Assembly: GCF_016801865.2 (NCBI RefSeq)
Contig: NC_068938.1
Span: 98,005,004 to 98,069,003, forward strand
Source of the DNA: Culex pipiens pallens
Lineage: Eukaryota > Arthropoda > Insecta > Diptera > Culicidae
DNA: 64,000 nt
Direction: 5' to 3'
The notes under the pieces are model-generated. The model was not told where the DNA came from, did no database searches, and saw only the letters and a program-made list of their open reading frames with translations. The translations under genes and the position numbers were made by a program. Below are positions 11,644-25,300 of this stretch, piece after piece. Position 1 is the first letter of the stretch; each line of letters begins with the position of its first letter.

Positions 11644-13236
11644 GTGGGCAATTCTCTTTGGTGCCTTCGGTATGCCCAAAGAAACCATTTTGCATCATTA
11701 GTTTGTCCATATAGTTTTCCATACAAATTTGGCAGCTGGTCATACAAAAATGATGTATGAAAATTCAAAAATCTGTATCTTTTGAAGGAATTTTTTAATC
11801 GATTTAGTGTCTTGGGCAAAGTTGTAGGTATGGATATGGACTACACTGAAAAAAAATGATGCACGGTAAAAAAAATGTGATTTTTTATTTAACTTTTTGT
11901 CACAAAACTTGATTTGCAAAAAAAACACTTTTTTTAATATTTTTTTTATTTTTTGATATGTTTTAGAGGAAATTTCAGAAATTTCCAGGTTGTGCAAAAA
12001 ATCTTTGAGCGAGTCATGAATTTTTGAATCAATACTGATTTTTTAAAAAAATCGGAAAATTGGTCGCAAAAATTTTTCAACTTTATTTTTTTATGTAAAA
12101 TCAAATTTGCAATCAAAAAGTACTTTAGTGAAATTTTGAAAAAGTGCACCGTTTTCAAGTTAAATCCATTTTTAGGTGACTTTTTTGAAAATAGTCGAAG
12201 TTTTTATTTTTTTATAATTAGTGCCCATGTTTGCCCACGTTTGAAAAAAATATTTTTGAAAAGCTGACAAAAATCTCTAAATTTTGCATTGTTGAACTTT
12301 GTTGATACGACCCTTAGTTGCTGAGATATTGCCATGCAAAGGTTTAAAAACAGGAAAATTTATGTTTTCTAAGTCCCACCCAAACAACACACCATTTTCT
12401 AATGTCGAGCAACTAATGGTCCGATTTTCAATGTTAAAATATGAAACATTCGTGAAAAGGGCAAAACATTCAATGTTACGCCGTTTTAAAATGTTAGTCT
12501 TGGTTTAAATTTTTTTTTATTATATTTTATTTTAACATTGAAAATCGGACCATTAGCTGCTGAGATATCGACATGCAAAATGCAAAATATAGAGAATTTT
12601 CTCAGCTTTTCAAAAATATTATTTTCAAAGGTGAGCAAACATGTGCACTAATTTAAAAAAAATGAATAACTGCGACAATTTTCAAAAAAGTTAACTAAAA
12701 ATGGCCTTAACTTGAAAACGGTGCACTTTATCAAAATTTCACTTAAGTACTTTTTGATTGCAAATTTTATTTTACATCGAAAAATGAAGTTGAAAATTTT
12801 TTGCGACCAATTTTTTGAAAAAAATCAGTATTGATTCAAAAATTCATAACTCGCTCAAAGATTTTTTGCACAACCTGGAAATTTCTGAAAAGTTGGCATT
12901 TGATGTCCTCTAAACATATCAGAAAATAAAAAAAAATTAAAAATACTGTTTTTTTTTTGCAAATCAAGTTTTAGTGACAAAAAATAAACAAAAAACCACC
13001 AACAAATTTTTTACCGTGTATCATTTATCGATCAAAAAAATCCTTCAAAAGATACAGATTTTTGAATTTTTATACATCATTTTTGTATGGCCAGCTGCCA
13101 AATTTGTATGGAAAATTATATGGACAAACTAATGATGCAAAATGGCATCTTTGGGCATACCGAAGGCACCAAAAAAGTTTCAGTCGGATTAAAAAATACA
13201 AAAAAAAATCGAATGACCGAAATCTGAGAGAACTAT
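11644..13236. mobile_element. Long palindromic foldback element, copy 2
   Basis: Same family as 5170-6820 and 48591-49955. The left part starts 'gggcaattctctttggtgcc', then 'tcggtatgcccaaag'. The right part contains the complement near 13130-13175 ('ctttgggcataccgaagg'). The mirrored blocks include 'gatattgccatgcaaagg' (left, near 12325) and the 'cacaacctggaaatttc' region (right, near 12870) against its partner at 11980. No transposase frame is present. The arms have diverged by scattered substitutions and small deletions. Confidence 0.72.
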
Positions 13237-13420
13237 TATTTTTAAGATTAGTCTATTCCAGCCTCCACAACATCCAAATAAGCGTTTCTTTCAATATGTC
13301 AAACTTTGACCGTTCTACGCTGGATGTTTTCTCGTTGCTATAGTTACGACCCAGGTAACGACGCCTGGCTCTGGATGCGCGCGTTCAAAGAAAGTTTTGC
13401 CAAATTAATGGCAAAATGTT

Positions 13421-13705
13421 TTGTTTTTTTTTTTTTCAAATAATTGTACTATAGCAGTTCTAATTATCAAATCTCTTAGCAGTCTTCGGCAAAGTTGTAG
13501 CTGTCGGCCACTATTGCTAGTACCAACCTCTAGTGTCTTCCTTTTAACTACAAGGACTTCGCCGCCCTGGGCCCCTAAGTGTTTGAGTACGGAGCGACCC
13601 ATATTTACACTTAGAATTTCAAAGCGCTCGCCGCGGGATTCAAACCAGCAACCACTGGATTGTGAGTCCAGCGCGCGGTCCGGGGGCTCAAAACTTGCAA
13701 AAACC
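13421..13705 (-). mobile_element. tRNA-derived SINE with A-rich tail
   Basis: Read on the - strand, the head is tRNA-like. It has an anticodon arm (13655-13671) with a perfect 5-bp stem around loop CTCACAA (apparent anticodon CAC). A B box, GGTTTGAATCC, lies at 13636-13646. The A-box region is degenerate. A body of about 190 bp follows, ending in an A-rich tail (the T run at 13421-13437 on the + strand). The same tRNA-like head recurs at 40335-40460. The 100-codon frame in the body is not recognised as protein. Confidence 0.65.
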
Positions 13706-13789
13706 AAAACGAATCGATTTTATGTGTTAAATCACAGTTAAACTTCAAAGTCAAAGCGCCAGGTTTTGACTCATTTTGTTACATCCTAA

Positions 13790-13870
13790 TACGCACAGAC
13801 ATTTGTTCTGTTTTCGATTTTGAGTCGATAGGTATGCATGAAGGTGAGACTACGTGAGGAAGGCAAAACA
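13790..13870. repeat. Terminal fragment of GTGAGGAAGGC-type MITE
   Basis: 'agacatttgttctg', then 'gagtcgataggtatgcatgaagg' and 'gtgaggaaggc', closely match the right end of the full copy at 25975-26055. Only the end remains. Confidence 0.6.
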
Positions 13871-16117
13871 TATCAAATAATTTTGCAGCAATTTGAGGTG
13901 TTTGACTAAATTCGTTCGACAATCATTGTATGTTTAGTTTAAGTTCTCCCTCTTCCCCTCCATGCGTCTTCTTCAAACTCCAAACGACCGATCATTATGC
14001 TCTCGTGAATATGGTGTTTATTTATGGCGTCATGTTTTTTGCTTGCTTCAAGCCTCAAGAAGAAACAAAGTTTTAACAGCTTCCAACGCGACAACTACCA
14101 ACCTCTCGACTCGAAGCGTTCACACATGTTTGCGCTGATTAGAATCGTTCTGCCAACAATTTTATGCCTCGTTGGTCGAGAGTTGTGACAAGTTTGATTT
14201 TGGTTGGTTTTTTGTTCCACCCATACAAGGCCTTTTGTTTTCTTTTCTAGAATTGTGTCCACGTTGAAGGGTAATTGGACATGGTCTAAGTCACGCCCGT
14301 TCAACCGGCGGGCATCGATTGGTTTTGGGTGGTGCACATTACAACCCATTTTACCCATAAGTTTATCGGTAAGGCGATAAGGCTTCAATAAAATCCTTGC
14401 CGGATTCCCAGCATTTCAACTGAGGGGGTGCCAACGTGGTAAGCTGGGATTGTTATCAAACAGTGTTCTTTGGCCAAGATTTGTACCTTTTGATCAGGTA
14501 TAAAATCTTTTTTGTGCTGTTCTCTCTCTCTTGTCTTCCACTCGTAGCTCCAAGCATACCAAGCACAAACATTAACTTCATGACTTTTTTCCTTTCTCGT
14601 TTTGTGTGCTGAGGAGCACCAAAGGTTGCCAAGTTCAGTCAGGAAGGGGTTGAAGAATTGAACGAATCAACCATGATTTCAAATCACGCACACAATCTCA
14701 CCCGGAAAGGTTCGCTCAGTTCAGCAGAGTTGGGTTGTGATTGCGAAACACGTACACACACACACAGACACACCAAACATACACACACCCCCACGTGGCG
14801 AAGCTGGTCTGCTTGCGGAGGGAAAGAGAAGCAACCATCACAGAGATTGAACGAGAGAAACCCCATCATCGCCGCCGAAAGAGTGGAGCAAAAGTATGGC
14901 AGCTGATGCAATTATCCTTCTGGCGTGAGCGTATGTGTGTGTGTGAAATCTCGACTGTATGTGTGCAGAGCACAACCTCGGCGAGTTGATAATGATGACC
15001 ATGACGGTTTTCGCGATGACGATGATCGTCGGCTCCAGCATATGTGTGTGCCAACGTCTTCCAGGGAGCATGCGCATAATTCGGCATGGCGGGAATACAA
15101 GCTTCCACACCACTGTACGAACTACACTCTGGAGTCCTCACGGCTGCCTTGAATCTGCTGCACTTGTCGACCTAACCCGCCGCAAGTCGTTGTAGAACCA
15201 GCATCAGGATTGCAATAATTGTACTCGAATGAGAAAGGAAAATATTTTTCAATTAGACAAACTTTCTGCAATAACATCAGTCGGCCGCGGGAAGATGTCG
15301 AGGTTCGAGAGCGTGATACAGATTTGAACCCCACAAAGTCCCGGCTGACCCTCGGCTTGGTTGGTCGTTAAGTGGCAGACAGCACACAACAGTGTTATTA
15401 TTTTATTTTGCCTCTCCTTTTGCGATGATGTGCCCGTTGCGAACGCACTTGTTTCAGTCGAGACTTGGGGTAGATTCTTTGGAGGATTCGAATCTGACCG
15501 GGTAACGCTACCATAAAGATCTTATCGGTTGCGTTGAGGTAATTAACGAATCCAGTTGGACTGAAACTGCTTGAGAGAGATGTTTATTGAATACTTTTCA
15601 GAACAAGTCAATCTGAACAACTTGAAGTGTGATTGTTCTATTGTCTGGATTTAATTTAATATGATTCACAATTTCAAAAAACTTGATGTTAACAACTAAA
15701 AATATCATGTTCCTTTTGCTAATTTAGTCAAAATTAAATCGCTTTCGTAATTTAAAAAAAAATATGCTTAGCAGAATGCAACATTTTAAACTCATTCTTT
15801 TAAAAAATCTATTGGGTAATTTTTCAAGAAACTAAATTAGTTAGTAGAGGTAGTACTCTTTTTAGCTAATTCATCCAAATTATAAGTCATCTGAAATCTA
15901 ACAAGGTGATACAAACTAAACTTACTCCATAAACATGCTGGTTTCTTCATGGCGCCTCGAAATTACAACCGCATGGCCCACAAGTACCAATCCTTCACGC
16001 AGTGAATAAATTTTTGCCAATTATGTCTGGCAGTGTCGCGCCGAGTTCTTCGTCAACCAACAGCCAGTTAAGGAGTGTTCTGATTACAGTCTGTTTCTCT
16101 TCTGTTCCATTTTCCAG
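13871..16117. other. Noncoding DNA upstream of the first recognised exon
   Basis: No repeat was recognised except a CA-type microsatellite near 14750-14795. Overlapping short frames at 14650-15200 are low-complexity and frame-inconsistent. The segment ends in a pyrimidine-rich tract and AG (16091-16117) that serve as the splice acceptor. It may hold regulatory DNA or untranslated exons, but nothing specific can be shown. Confidence 0.4.
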
Positions 16118-16303
16118 CATCTGCTCCGTCGAACGGCCTCTCGCCGCTGCTCATCAACAACGAACTGCTGGTGAATCACTACCGCCGATTGCTGCATCCG
16201 GCGGCGGCGGTTCCGCGGCTTCCCAGCGGCGCCACCTCCAACTCCAATAACAACAACAACAACGGATACGAAGATGCTGTCGACGTGCAGAAGATCCACC
16301 GAG
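16118..16303 (+). CDS. sens-2: Internal coding exon A of the Senseless-family gene
   Basis: The acceptor is TTTTCCAG (to 16117). The donor is GAG|GTAGGT (16304). The exon starts with two bases of a split codon and ends with one (G), which joins AT of the next exon to give Asp. It encodes SNGLSPLLINNELLVNHYRR, an Ala/Pro stretch, an Asn run, then GYEDAVDVQKIHR. There is no in-frame ATG between the TGA at 16081 and the acceptor, nor any Met within the exon. It is therefore internal and a start-bearing exon must lie upstream. Confidence 0.85.
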
Positions 16304-19300
16304 GTAGGTTTCGAACGAATCAGCAAATCTAAGCAATCCAAGCTTCAGTGAGTTCCAAAAAATGAGTCTTATCTTATCTGGGCCCTTGTTTGTCCCCGGG
16401 ACTACCAACCCGATTTCCGTTTCTCGATTTTCACACCTCACCTGTCAGTGGTGTAAGCCTTGATTCTCGACCCACACACACATACTGACGCAAGCGAGAT
16501 AAGACCAAACCGGTCCCATTTGCGCCTGGAAGGCAACCATCGGCAAGGGGCTTGACAAACACCCATAAAACCGGACTAATACGTTCGACCTACCGATTCG
16601 GAATTCGATTTGCCGAGTGGATGCGCACGACGCGCCTTATCTAAGGCCAATGAGGGTGCAATAAACGTGACACCTTTCTTCGTCGACCCCCCGCCCCGTT
16701 CCTCGTTGACCCGAGGGGGCCTCCAATCTCAGCCGCCGTTCACGCACCTCGGAATCGAATTAGAGCTCAAATGCCAATATTGTTGAGAGAGAGAGGGGCA
16801 ATCGAGCATATTAGTGGAAATCGGTCTTATCGGAGCGGTCGCGCGGGACGTTGTTATCAGGACGATAAATTTACCTCCACTCACGGTGGTTTATTAGCCG
16901 GATTTTGGGAGGTTTAGGTCGCCACAGTGATTGGGGCGAAGTATCGCCGGCGATCAAAATGTTGAGTATTTATTTGAAGTATTTCAGCTGATAACCGAAC
17001 GGCTGGAAATAAACGTGTTGATTTCAGTCTGCGACTCAAAATACAGTCGAAAATTTGGTTGTTATTCTGAGAAGCTAAGCTTCACGATATGCTCAACCAG
17101 GTAACTGATTTCTCGTTATCAAAAACTGGTCATAAAATGTAATCCCGACGGATTTTCCAAACCTTTTGAATTGATTTGATTCATGGCTGGATTTTTTGAA
17201 AATCTATTCAAATTCTGTCAGAAGTACTGTTACTGTACTGTTGTCAGTGCACAGTTAGTTATTGTTATTATTCTACAATCGATTAAGAGGCAGTATTTGT
17301 TAATATTGTTCGGTTTGTTCTAGAGGTCGTATCTAGATGCTCCGATTTGGATGAAACTTTCAGCGTTTGTTTGTCTATGCATGAGATGAACTCATGCCAA
17401 ATATGAGCCCTCTACGACAAAGGGAAGTGGGGTAAAACGGGCTTTGAAGTTTGAGGTCAAAAAAACATAAAAAATCTTAAAATTGCTCGCATTTCCGTAA
17501 AAATTTATCAATTCCAACTCTCTTGGATGCATTCGAAAGGTCTTTTGAAGCACTTCAAAATGTGCCATAGACATCCAGGAGTGGTTTGAATTTTTCTCTT
17601 AGCTTTTGCAAATTACTGTCAAAAATGGATTTTTTTAAAACCTCAATATCTTTTTCCAACAGCCTCCAACACCCATACTCTTATAGGTCAAAAGACATGT
17701 AATTTCATGCACTATAAGCCTATGGTATTTACTTTTTGTTCAATCGCAGTTTCTCTCATAATTTTTCAATTTTTCTAGAACAAACAATTTACAAAGTTAG
17801 TTTTTGCCCTGTAGGCTTCCATAGCGGCACTTTTTGGTCTCATTTTTTTCATATTCGGAATCTTTGGACAATTTCACGTAAATTAGTAGTATTGGAGTAG
17901 TGAAAATTTTCATCTATGCTGCCCATCATTGAAGAAACGGGTAATATCCCATTTTCCTTCGAAATTGCCTGGGCAAAGATTTGGTAACGAATACAAAATC
18001 GCGTTTTCTCGTGATACTTGATTAGCCGAATCTTCAACTATAGGTTAAATTGCAATAAAATGGATTTGCGGGCATTGCAGGGCATGATCCCTTAGATGTG
18101 CTGAGCACGAATCCCAAATATGAGCTTTATTGGTTGCGACAGAACCTGTCAATTTGATTTTGATGTTGAAAAACCGAAGAGTGCGAAACAATTCGTCCTC
18201 CATTAAGAATGTTACAGAATTAATAACACCGCCCCTGAAAACATAGTTTTCCAGATCTTCTGGCAACCATCAGCTTGCTTGGTTGCATGAGCGTCGCGAC
18301 GCCTACCTCAAGCATTTCTGCGGTAGCAGCAATTACATGTGATTCATCTTTTCCGTGTCGAGTAAATTCACACTTTTTTCTGTGTACAGTAGACTCTCTG
18401 GCTATAGAATATTGCTCCAGCTGTCAATAAATTTTTCAAATAAATTGCTTCGATTTTTCGTTCTCTAATTTGATAACTCTCGTTCTCGACAGTCCCTTCA
18501 ATATTGACAACGAGAGAGTCCATTGTAGTAGTTTAAGCAAAAAGATGCAAAAAGAAGATTTTTTCGACACGAGTCGAATATTAATCCAACGAGGATCACC
18601 AAGTAGAAAACATAAGACGAGTGTTGAATAAATCAAGTTTTGCATCGAGTTTCATACCGTTTTTTTCATTTTCGGAAAATACCATTTCAATTGAATTTTA
18701 TGTCAAATGTACATGTCTTGAGCCAGCGTTCAAATCAAAACAGTACTGAATGAAAAGTATTACTTTTCGATACATGTGCTTAAACGTTCAACTTTTCAGC
18801 ACCCATTTTACTGCTGAAAGGTTTAATAATTCAGCCCTTGTATCAACCATTATTACTTTTCGATTCTACCGTCATCTGGGGCGAATCGGGACTTCTGTCT
18901 AAATAAGGACAACAGGTTTTAGAGCACTTAAAAGTTTGAAATTTGGTTATCGATGCAATATTTTTGTTGATCTGTGTCTGTTCTATCCGAAATCAATCAA
19001 AAATATCCAAATATACGAGGCTAAAACCTAAGAAGATAACCTAATATGTTACAAAAAAACTCACGAAAAATGCTGGATGGAGCAACTCTCCTAAAAAATA
19101 CAAAAATCATTTAGGGAAGATGAGGGTTAGACTGCCACCCTATGGTAGAAGTCTCATAAAAATAAATCATTCAGATCATTTTGATCACACATTACGTACA
19201 TATTGTTCTACTTATAGTCCATTATTGAAATGGCATAAATTAGTTGGTCTAAAACACAATTTTCAATACATTTAAGCTATTTTTTAAAAATAATTGAAAT

Positions 19301-22300
19301 CGAATATATATATGAAATACGCGGGGCAAGACGGCCACCCATGTGGGGTAAGACGGTCAGTGCTATAAATTAACTTGATAACTTTGCTAAATCCATCCAA
19401 ATACCTACATGATAGGTTGAACAGACTTCTCTGAACATCATAACTATTTTGTTTGAAAAAAAAAACAAGTTTCAAATGTGAAGAAAAAGGCTGTTTAACA
19501 AATTTTATATTTTGGCTTTGTGAATTTCATATTATTGCGACCACATTTCATGGAAAACTATGATTTTTTACACGAAAATATACCCAATTTAATGCAAATT
19601 AACTGGTTTGTCTATTTCAATTAGAATTAGTAAGTCAAAATTATGTAAACAATATTGAATTGGCGAATTTTGTTAAAAGTTTGAAAGGATTTCATACTTT
19701 TCAATTAATTTTGCTAAAAATTGATAGTTTTATCGAAAATATGTCGAATATGTCTTAAATATGTATTAATAGTCAAAAATCCTTCAAAAATGTAACCTTT
19801 ATCAAATCAAATTTACAAATTACGGGTGGCCGTCTTATCCCCAGTGAAGGAGGCTCTCTTGCCCCCAAATTACTTATTTTATAAAACATTTTTTGCAAAT
19901 AGCTCATTTTTTAACTTTTTCGGGGGACATAATAATCATGGGAAAACTTCAGTTTAACATGAAAAAATATTTAAAGAAAAGATTTCATTTTGTTACCTAA
20001 CAAAAATGCTTAAGTTTTAAATCATAAAAATTACAAACAGTTTCAAGTTGAAAAATTATTTGTTGAGTTTGAGCTATTTTTATACTAATTCAAACAAATG
20101 GGTTGGCAAAGGTGATTCCATATGCATTATTAAGCATGAGGAACAGTATTGCTAAACATTTTTGTAATATTCATTAGTACACTTAGTAAAACAGTGAGGT
20201 GGCCGTCTTACCCCAGCTCCCCAACTGAAACCTTTTTTTGAAAATTGCTCTAAAGGATTTTTTTTCAAAAACCGAATATGGGAATCGATTCTCCACACAA
20301 TTGTACATAAAAGTCTCCATATTGAACACTGTCTTAAGTTTAATCCTTGTGAAGTTTCAGCAGTTTGCAAATTAAAAATGTTGAAAAAATAGTTTTTTCG
20401 ATGTTTTTTGACAATTTCTATATGACAGACTTGATTTTTCAGTCTCGAAATACCGGAAAGCACTCCAATTTCCAATAAGATTGTGTCTCATTTTTTTAAG
20501 TTACATCCGAGCCTATACAGCCCAGTTCGATTTTCCGGTGTGAAATGTGTCTAAGACTTTCGGATAATCGAGTCTGAACTGTATATTGTGTTCAGTGTCG
20601 CACGCTGAAAATAACGTATTGTTATTTTTAGACTGTAACTGATAGCTCGAGACTCAAAGCTACTTTGATTGTGAGCAAAGCTAATATTCAATGTTATGAA
20701 TCTGTTTTGTACTGCAAATCGATTGCTCAAATCCAACTCGATTGGAAAATAACTGTTGGCCATAAATCTCACCCAGAAATAGCACTAAACCAGCAGTAAT
20801 TCCACGTACTTAATTTTATCAAAAGGATTAAACCCCCCAACTCTAATCACCTCTATTTCACGCAGAGCGTTCGATTCTCCCCGTCTGCGATCAATCAAAA
20901 AACCCTTAGCGCGAGTCGCGATTCATTGAATAAAAAAATCTAGCTCTCGGAAAATCAATTCGCTGATTGCGCATGGCCTGACGGCGATAATTTTATCAGC
21001 GTTGCCGGGTGCCACGATTTTCAAAATGTAAATCTGGATTTGATTCATTTGTGCGGACCCGTTGCAGGTCACGGGGTCCAGCCAGGGGTTGGGGAGGGAA
21101 AATTTATGCACTGCAATAATCACTGACCCGTCACTTGGTTGAAAATACTCCCCGAGCGGTCACCATCGCAACTATGTTGTACAGTAATTCAATTTGGTGG
21201 TGGTGCTGCCGTTGCGGTTGAATACGGGGTTCTGGTCCTCCGATATCTGGATTGGCCGATAACAGCTGGTCTGGCCGCTCGGGGAACCAGTGGGGAGCGA
21301 TGAATTTGGACAGCGATTAAACTGGCGCTCGTTTGCACAACGAAAAGCAATCGATCGATATCGCTCAGTTCACTAAATTGTATTATGTTTACTTGCGCCG
21401 AATTTGTCGAGCTGATTTTGATACGCAGTAATTGGGGGGTTGCAACAATGTTAAGGAGTTGTTGCTTAACTTTTGTGATGAAGTTGTTTTCGTAAAATTT
21501 CAACGTAAGCTTCTAGTGCACGGAATAAAATTAATTCTCAAAATCGTGGATTAAATTCACGAATGCGAGAATCACAATCATAGTGCAAATGCACCATACT
21601 CATGAATAAATTCCTTCGTGGTTCTCACATTCGTGAACTTAATTCACGATTACGAGAATTGATTTTTTTCTGTGTAAGGTAACAAAAACATGGTTCAACT
21701 CCATGCGTCAAATTGTTCAATCCCTCAACAGTTCGTGGTCTGCTCTAAAGCACGACAACAGCAGTGTGCAATAAATTCAACCAATATTGACACGTTTGGT
21801 GAAAACGACCGAGATAAACAAAGTCTGGAACCAAGCCAATCCAAGCTGTACGACCCAAGTGGACGGCTGGCAGCACTGATTGGAGTGACGCGGCGGGCCT
21901 GGTGGCGGAAGGGCCACGGTGGCCAAAGCTTATAGTTCTTCACAAACTTGCACTGCTCGCAGTGATAAGCAATGATTTATTGTACTAGGCATTAGCGAGT
22001 AGGTATCGTCGTATAGGTACTTTACAAAGTGTCGCCTCCTGTTGGGAGCTGCGATGTGTAGTAGGCAACAGTTTAACTATTCATTAAAAGTGAAGAATAC
22101 TGTTTGAACAAGGTTTCGATACAGCGTTTCAACGTGGCCTGAAGTGGGCCTCAGCAGGACACCCGCGTGAGCACGGATTTTACGCGATAAGGTGATTAGT
22201 CCGCGCCCGGATGATCCAGACAAGGGATTTGCACAGTTTCCTCTATGATGAGTAGTGGCGACAGGAATCTGAAGTACCAACTCAGCTCAAATGATTCGCA

Positions 22301-25300
22301 TGTTTTTTCGTTGATTCAATTCTGCGAAATCTAAGCTCCACAGAACGTCCGGCGGCCGTGGCTCGGTAGATTTCTGAGACGTAGCATCTTGAATTAGCAC
22401 TAATTAAGATCTATCAGTGCCCGGACATCTCGATTGTCATAATTTCTCTGCGCGACGCTCTCGCCGCAGTCGCCGCCGCCGCCGGTCCAGATTGACAAAT
22501 CTCGACCGAGTCAAGATCAAGCCGCGGTAGATCAACGCGAGGATTTTTCTCGAATAACCTCAGTCCGGTCAAATCAGAACCGCGCCTTAAATCCAGCATT
22601 CCACAAAATCGCACTCCGAAAATTGATGGCGCGTGGGCTGCGCGCCCATCTTGTCCGAAACCGAAATCTCGCTCCGCATCCGTCGTCATTTGGCCGGTTT
22701 TTATTGGAATCACAGACCGGTGCTCAAGCTGGGGCGTGTGTTGCCAAAGGTTGCTAAACTTGGTTACTTGACCGCACAGAACCCACGTTGTAGCTACGCG
22801 CCGGGAAATGAGTCAGATTTACGAGCGGTTCGGAATTACACGCTCGGTTAGCGAGGTACAAGCTGCGGGAGCGATACACCGAGACGTCTTCCTTGGTGGT
22901 CCCTGTTGGGGCCAGCTGTGGGACGACATCCCATTCGATCTCATCGCGTGGAAAGGTGCGAAGCGAGTTGTTGCCAATTGGTTACACGTGTACGCGCGTA
23001 AGAGAGTGCAAATCACATGGCAGGGTGGTGTGATTCCAGTTTCGATGAGTTTCAATCGCTGGCAAGTATGTTTCGTTCATTTAATGACAACCAATGTTGA
23101 AAAAAAGTCCAGAGGATGCAGGGCTATATAAACATAGTCGAAACTCTGAATTAGTGCCAAAGTTGGATTAGGATTCGGAGTTGGACTCGCAAAATTATCA
23201 GAAGAGTTATAGTTGCAGAATCCAGATTCATAAAAAAGGAACTACGCTTTTTAATACATACAAAGCTTTGCTGTATTGAACCTAAAATTTCTATTTTGTC
23301 CAAACACTCCAAAACTCAACAGTTCCAATCCATCGCAGCCCTCAAAAAAGGGCAGGAAACGCTGCTCATTTCCCTTATCCCCTTATTATGTAAATGATCG
23401 CTTCCTTCGAAATACCGCACACTAACCGGCGGCCACCACCATCGCCACGTGGCCACCAAAAACCAAGCCTACCCACGGACCGTGAACAACTATGTAGCGA
23501 CACATTCAGTCGCCCTGGTTCTGGGGCACGAGGCCCATCACATGTTGTGATATATTACACGCATATTGATATTAGGCATCAGACCGTGAACCAAGGGGAC
23601 CAAACTAGGACTAGGAACGCTGTACAAAAAAGGGTTGGAAGGTGATGATGATCCGGCGTAATGTTGGGCAGGTCAACCCTCCTGGGGGCTGACGGACCCG
23701 GCCCGGGCGATGTTTTGCGCTGATTAAGGCAGCAGGAGATACAATCAGCGTCGCCGGATTGCGTGTTTTGCTAGTTTAGGTTCGACGAGGTGCTGATTTC
23801 GGAATTCCCCGGGGCGCACCGGCAGGACACGTAACAGTTTCAGGACGAGGGGGCGACGAAACGTCGTCGGTGGCGGCGCGGTGTCAAAAGAATTTAATTA
23901 AGACGGAGCAAATTTGTCGGAAATTTGCCCTGACGATGACAAATCATTTCTGTGGTGGAGGAATTTTATCGGATGGATCTTCGGCGGCGTGATGTAGTTA
24001 GTAGTGGCCCAAGTTCTTTGGCCCCAGCCAAACTTTTCGTGTGGCAGCAGGAGGGGGAAAACATCATTAATATCATTTAAAAGCGTATTTGTCTTCGCGC
24101 CGTTGCTGGGAAGATTGTGTCAATATTGAATGATCTTTTAAGGGTGATTCGATTGGGTGTTTTTTTGTTTTTCTTTGGATTTTGTGGTTTTGAAGGGGAG
24201 GGTCGTCCAACGTCGTTGAAAATAAAATTTATTACCAGCATGTGGCTTTTTTATAAACCACCAGTATGCGCTTGATTTCTTAATCATGGTGGTGGCTATT
24301 AAAAAGTAGACGAAAGTGTAAGAAGCCCTAGTCTTATATTTCTGGATATGAACAATGTTTTCGTTTTGTATTGATAGACAATCGATGTGAGAATCAAAAA
24401 CTGCATACACTGACTGTGTCGTTTTGCAACCTGATACCTCCTCTATCTCAAGTATCACTCATAACTTGTCAACTGTTCAATAATTATAGTTAGACAGTTG
24501 TTTTTGATCAACAAACGAGAAAAAAATCTAAATTAGTTAAATAATAGTTTGTTTCACTACTTGTATAACTAACTTATAGCTCCATTGGCTACTGGAATTT
24601 TTCAATATTATATATACCAAAAGATGCGCAAGGATCTGGCCTACTCGCCAATGATGTTGGAAATAAATGCTTCAGCGGCAAAAATACCTCAAAAAGTGAC
24701 ATTTAAAAAAAAAAATCTCTTTTGCGGGTCAAATCCCATTGCAAAGCGCCAGCTCCTGTTACGTCCAATCAAGCTTATATGTTGGATTTGGGGCTCAATA
24801 CGCCCACCGGATCAAACCCTTGAATGCCCGCCAAAGAGTCATTTTTGTGACATCCTATTACAAACGTCCATACATTCAGTCAATGAATCGTTTAAATAAA
24901 AAAAAAACGTTGAAAAGTTTAACTTTTCCAAACAAGTGCTGAAAAGTTCAACTTTTCAGCATCCATTACAATGCATTTGTTTTGAAATAGTAGTTTATGC
25001 AACAAGTTGCAAAAAGAGGATTTTTTCAGCACGAGTCGTACATTTATCTAACGAGGTTCACCGAGTTGGATAAATACGAAGAGTGATGAAAAAATCAAGT
25101 TTTGCAACGAGTTCCATACAACATTTTTTGCAATTCCAAAAAACACACACTGAGTGAAATTTTATGTCAAATTTTCATGTATTTTGTCAATAAATCGTTT
25201 AAATCAAAAAAATGTTGAAAAGTGTTACTTTTCGAAAGAAGTGCTAAAAAGTTAAACTTTTCAGCACCCATTTGAGTGTTGAAAAGTAGAACTTTTCAGC

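Noticed and set aside
22808..23131. 107-codon frame in the large intron as a nested gene
   Set aside because: No domain, no promoter or splice evidence, and overlapping frames on the opposite strand.
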